From: Hymenobacter jeollabukensis
Lineage (GTDB): Bacteria; Bacteroidota; Bacteroidia; Cytophagales; Hymenobacteraceae
Direction: 5' to 3'
Length of the DNA stretch: 64,000 nt
NCBI RefSeq assembly: GCF_005771675.1
Contig: NZ_VAJM01000002.1
Location: 248,001-312,000, forward strand
Shown: positions 62,914 to 64,000 of the stretch, piece by piece
Layout: each line of letters opens with the position of its first letter
Numbering within the stretch: the first letter of the stretch is position 1
Program-made: the position numbers and the translations under genes
The notes under the pieces: model-generated
Database searches by the model: none
What the model saw: only the letters and a program-made list of their open reading frames with translations
Told to the model about the DNA's origin: nothing

Positions 62914-63792
62914 ATGAAAGGCATCATCCTCGCCGGCGGTTCCGGCACCCGTCTGCACCCGCTCACGCTGGCTGTCAGCAAGCAGCTCATGCCGGTGTAC
63001 GACAAGCCGATGATTTACTATCCGCTGTCGATTCTGATGATGGCGGGCATCCGCGAAATTCTCATCATCACCACGCCCCACGATCAGGCCCAGTTTCAGA
63101 AGCTGCTCGGCGACGGGAAAAGCCTCGGCTGCCGCTTCGAGTACGTGGTGCAGGAAGTGCCCAACGGCCTGGCCCAGGCCTTCGTGCTCGGTGCCGACTT
63201 CATCGGCGACGACAAAGTGGCCCTGGTGCTCGGCGACAATATCTTCTACGGCGCCGGCATGGAGGAGCTGCTCAAGAGCAACAACGACCCCGACGGCGGC
63301 GTGGTGTACGCCTACCACGTGCACGACCCGGAGCGCTACGGCGTGGTGGAGTTTGATGATAACCGCCAGGCCCTGAGCATCGAGGAAAAGCCCGCCAAGC
63401 CCAAGAGCAACTACGCCGTGCCCGGCCTGTACTTCTACGACAACGAGGTGGTGCAGATTGCCAAGGACCTGAAGCCCTCGGCCCGCGGCGAGTACGAAAT
63501 TACCGACGTGAACCAGGAGTACCTGCGCCGCGGCAAGCTGAAAGTGGGCATCCTGGGCCGCGGCACAGCCTGGCTGGATACCGGCACCTTCGAGAGCCTG
63601 ATGCAGGCCGGCGAGTTCGTGCGCGTCATCGAGCAGCGCCAGGGCCTGAAGGTGGGTTCTATCGAGGAAGTGGCTTACCGTCAGGGCTTCATCACGGCCG
63701 ATCAGCTGCGCCAGATTGCCGAGCCCCTGCGCAAGAGCGGCTACGGCGACTACCTGCTGAACCTGCCCCAACAGCAGCTGCTGGAAGGGTAG
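62914..63792 (+). CDS. rfbA: Glucose-1-phosphate thymidylyltransferase
   Basis: This 292-aa nucleotidyltransferase makes dTDP-glucose. The N-terminus [38 protein letters not shown] contains the nucleotide loop [17 protein letters not shown] has the metal-binding Asp. [28 protein letters not shown] and [21 protein letters not shown] follow. The length fits RmlA. It supplies RfbB two genes upstream. A strong terminator follows and probably ends the cluster. Confidence 0.95.
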   Translation: MKGIILAGGSGTRLHPLTLAVSKQLMPVYDKPMIYYPLSILMMAGIREILIITTPHDQAQFQKLLGDGKSLGCRFEYVVQEVPNGLAQAFVLGADFIGDDKVALVLGDNIFYGAGMEELLKSNNDPDGGVVYAYHVHDPERYGVVEFDDNRQALSIEEKPAKPKSNYAVPGLYFYDNEVVQIAKDLKPSARGEYEITDVNQEYLRRGKLKVGILGRGTAWLDTGTFESLMQAGEFVRVIEQRQGLKVGSIEEVAYRQGFITADQLRQIAEPLRKSGYGDYLLNLPQQQLLEG

Positions 63793-63816
63793 GAGGGTAA
63801 TTAAAAATTGAGAATT

Positions 63817-63853
63817 AAAAATGCCCGGTGCCCGCATGGCGCCGGGCATTTTT
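63817..63853 (+). terminator. Terminator after rfbA
   Basis: AAAAATGCCCGGTGCC pairs with GGCGCCGGGCATTTTTT around a 5-base loop, giving A-run and T-run on both sides (bidirectional). Confidence 0.9.
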
Positions 63854-63924
63854 TATGTGGCGCGTAGCCGTTTCTGCGCCGGATAGCCAGGCAGCTGGCG
63901 TTGCTCATTGATGATTCAATTCCA

Positions 63925-64000
63925 TCAGGGCAGGAGCGCGCCCAGTAGCAAGGCGCTGAGCACCAGCACGTAGGAGGGTAGTCGGTCCCAGAGCAGGATC
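63925..64000 (-). CDS. C-terminal end of a membrane protein (rest outside window)
   Basis: On the minus strand the last 24 codons before a TGA at 63925-63927 read LLWDRLPSYVLVLSALLLGALLP, a hydrophobic membrane helix. The gene runs off the right edge, so product and start are unknown. It converges with rfbA and shares the bidirectional terminator. Confidence 0.4.
   Translation of the reverse strand, partial: ILLWDRLPSYVLVLSALLLGALLP

Overview
The window looks like chromosome of a high-GC Bacteroidota bacterium, most likely Hymenobacter or a close relative. This is inferred from several things: strongly GC-biased codon use, recurrent TAnnTTTG -7 boxes instead of sigma70 -10 boxes, almost no Shine-Dalgarno sequences, a C-terminal type IX secretion (T9SS) sorting fold, a long-form NusB, and a nusB / DUF1573 / yajC / ybbR / coaE gene order that I recall as typical of the phylum. 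No rRNA, prophage, plasmid replicon, complete IS element or CRISPR array was seen.

Layout. 1-2742: the 5' part of a secreted metzincin protease with FN3-like repeats, cut by the window edge. 3-5.4 kb: thrB and thrC. 5.5-5.8 kb: two tRNA-Pro genes. 6-10 kb: a small secreted protein that is little more than a T9SS sorting domain, an FAD oxidoreductase and an ABC exporter. 10-17 kb: leucine dehydrogenase, nusB, YtxH, NAD isocitrate dehydrogenase, DUF1573 lipoprotein, yajC, ybbR-like, coaE. 17-20 kb: two divergent polytopic glycosyltransferases, then two tRNA-Val genes. 20.6-34.7 kb: TerB-like/Gly-rich protein, DUF4139 protein, MscS channel, a second ELFV dehydrogenase, ArsR-type regulator, hemA, histidine kinase, CrtC-like lipoprotein, a three-gene unit carrying an unusual four-cysteine domain, and an APC transporter. 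34.8-40.6 kb: an overlapping three-gene operon (DUF4011/helicase/nuclease/DUF3320 giant protein, orphan 107-aa protein, HUH tyrosine-transposase/RAYT-like protein). 40.7-56 kb: envelope and housekeeping genes (LpxR-like, barrel protein, EamA, M1 peptidase, dusB, CPBP, cdsA, glutamate dehydrogenase, psd, a YgiC/YgiB-like pair, fRMsr, ribD). 56.5-64 kb: prmC, then a nucleotide-sugar cluster (WbpD-like acetyltransferase, TviB-like dehydrogenase, galE, rfbB, TviC/WbpP-like epimerase, rfbA) for surface polysaccharide.

The most interesting material is non-coding. (1) Eight large intergenic palindromes plus one half copy form a REP/REPIN-like family. Inside each arm a 5-bp stem changes sequence between copies while staying paired. 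The same window encodes a RAYT-like HUH protein, the enzyme type known elsewhere to mobilise REPs. (2) A second, unrelated class of spacer hairpins is built from tandem 7-9-bp words, a different word at each locus. All seven lie between co-directional genes with one arm next to the downstream start codon. (3) The RAYT-like gene is translationally coupled to a defence-type helicase-nuclease, an arrangement I do not recognise.
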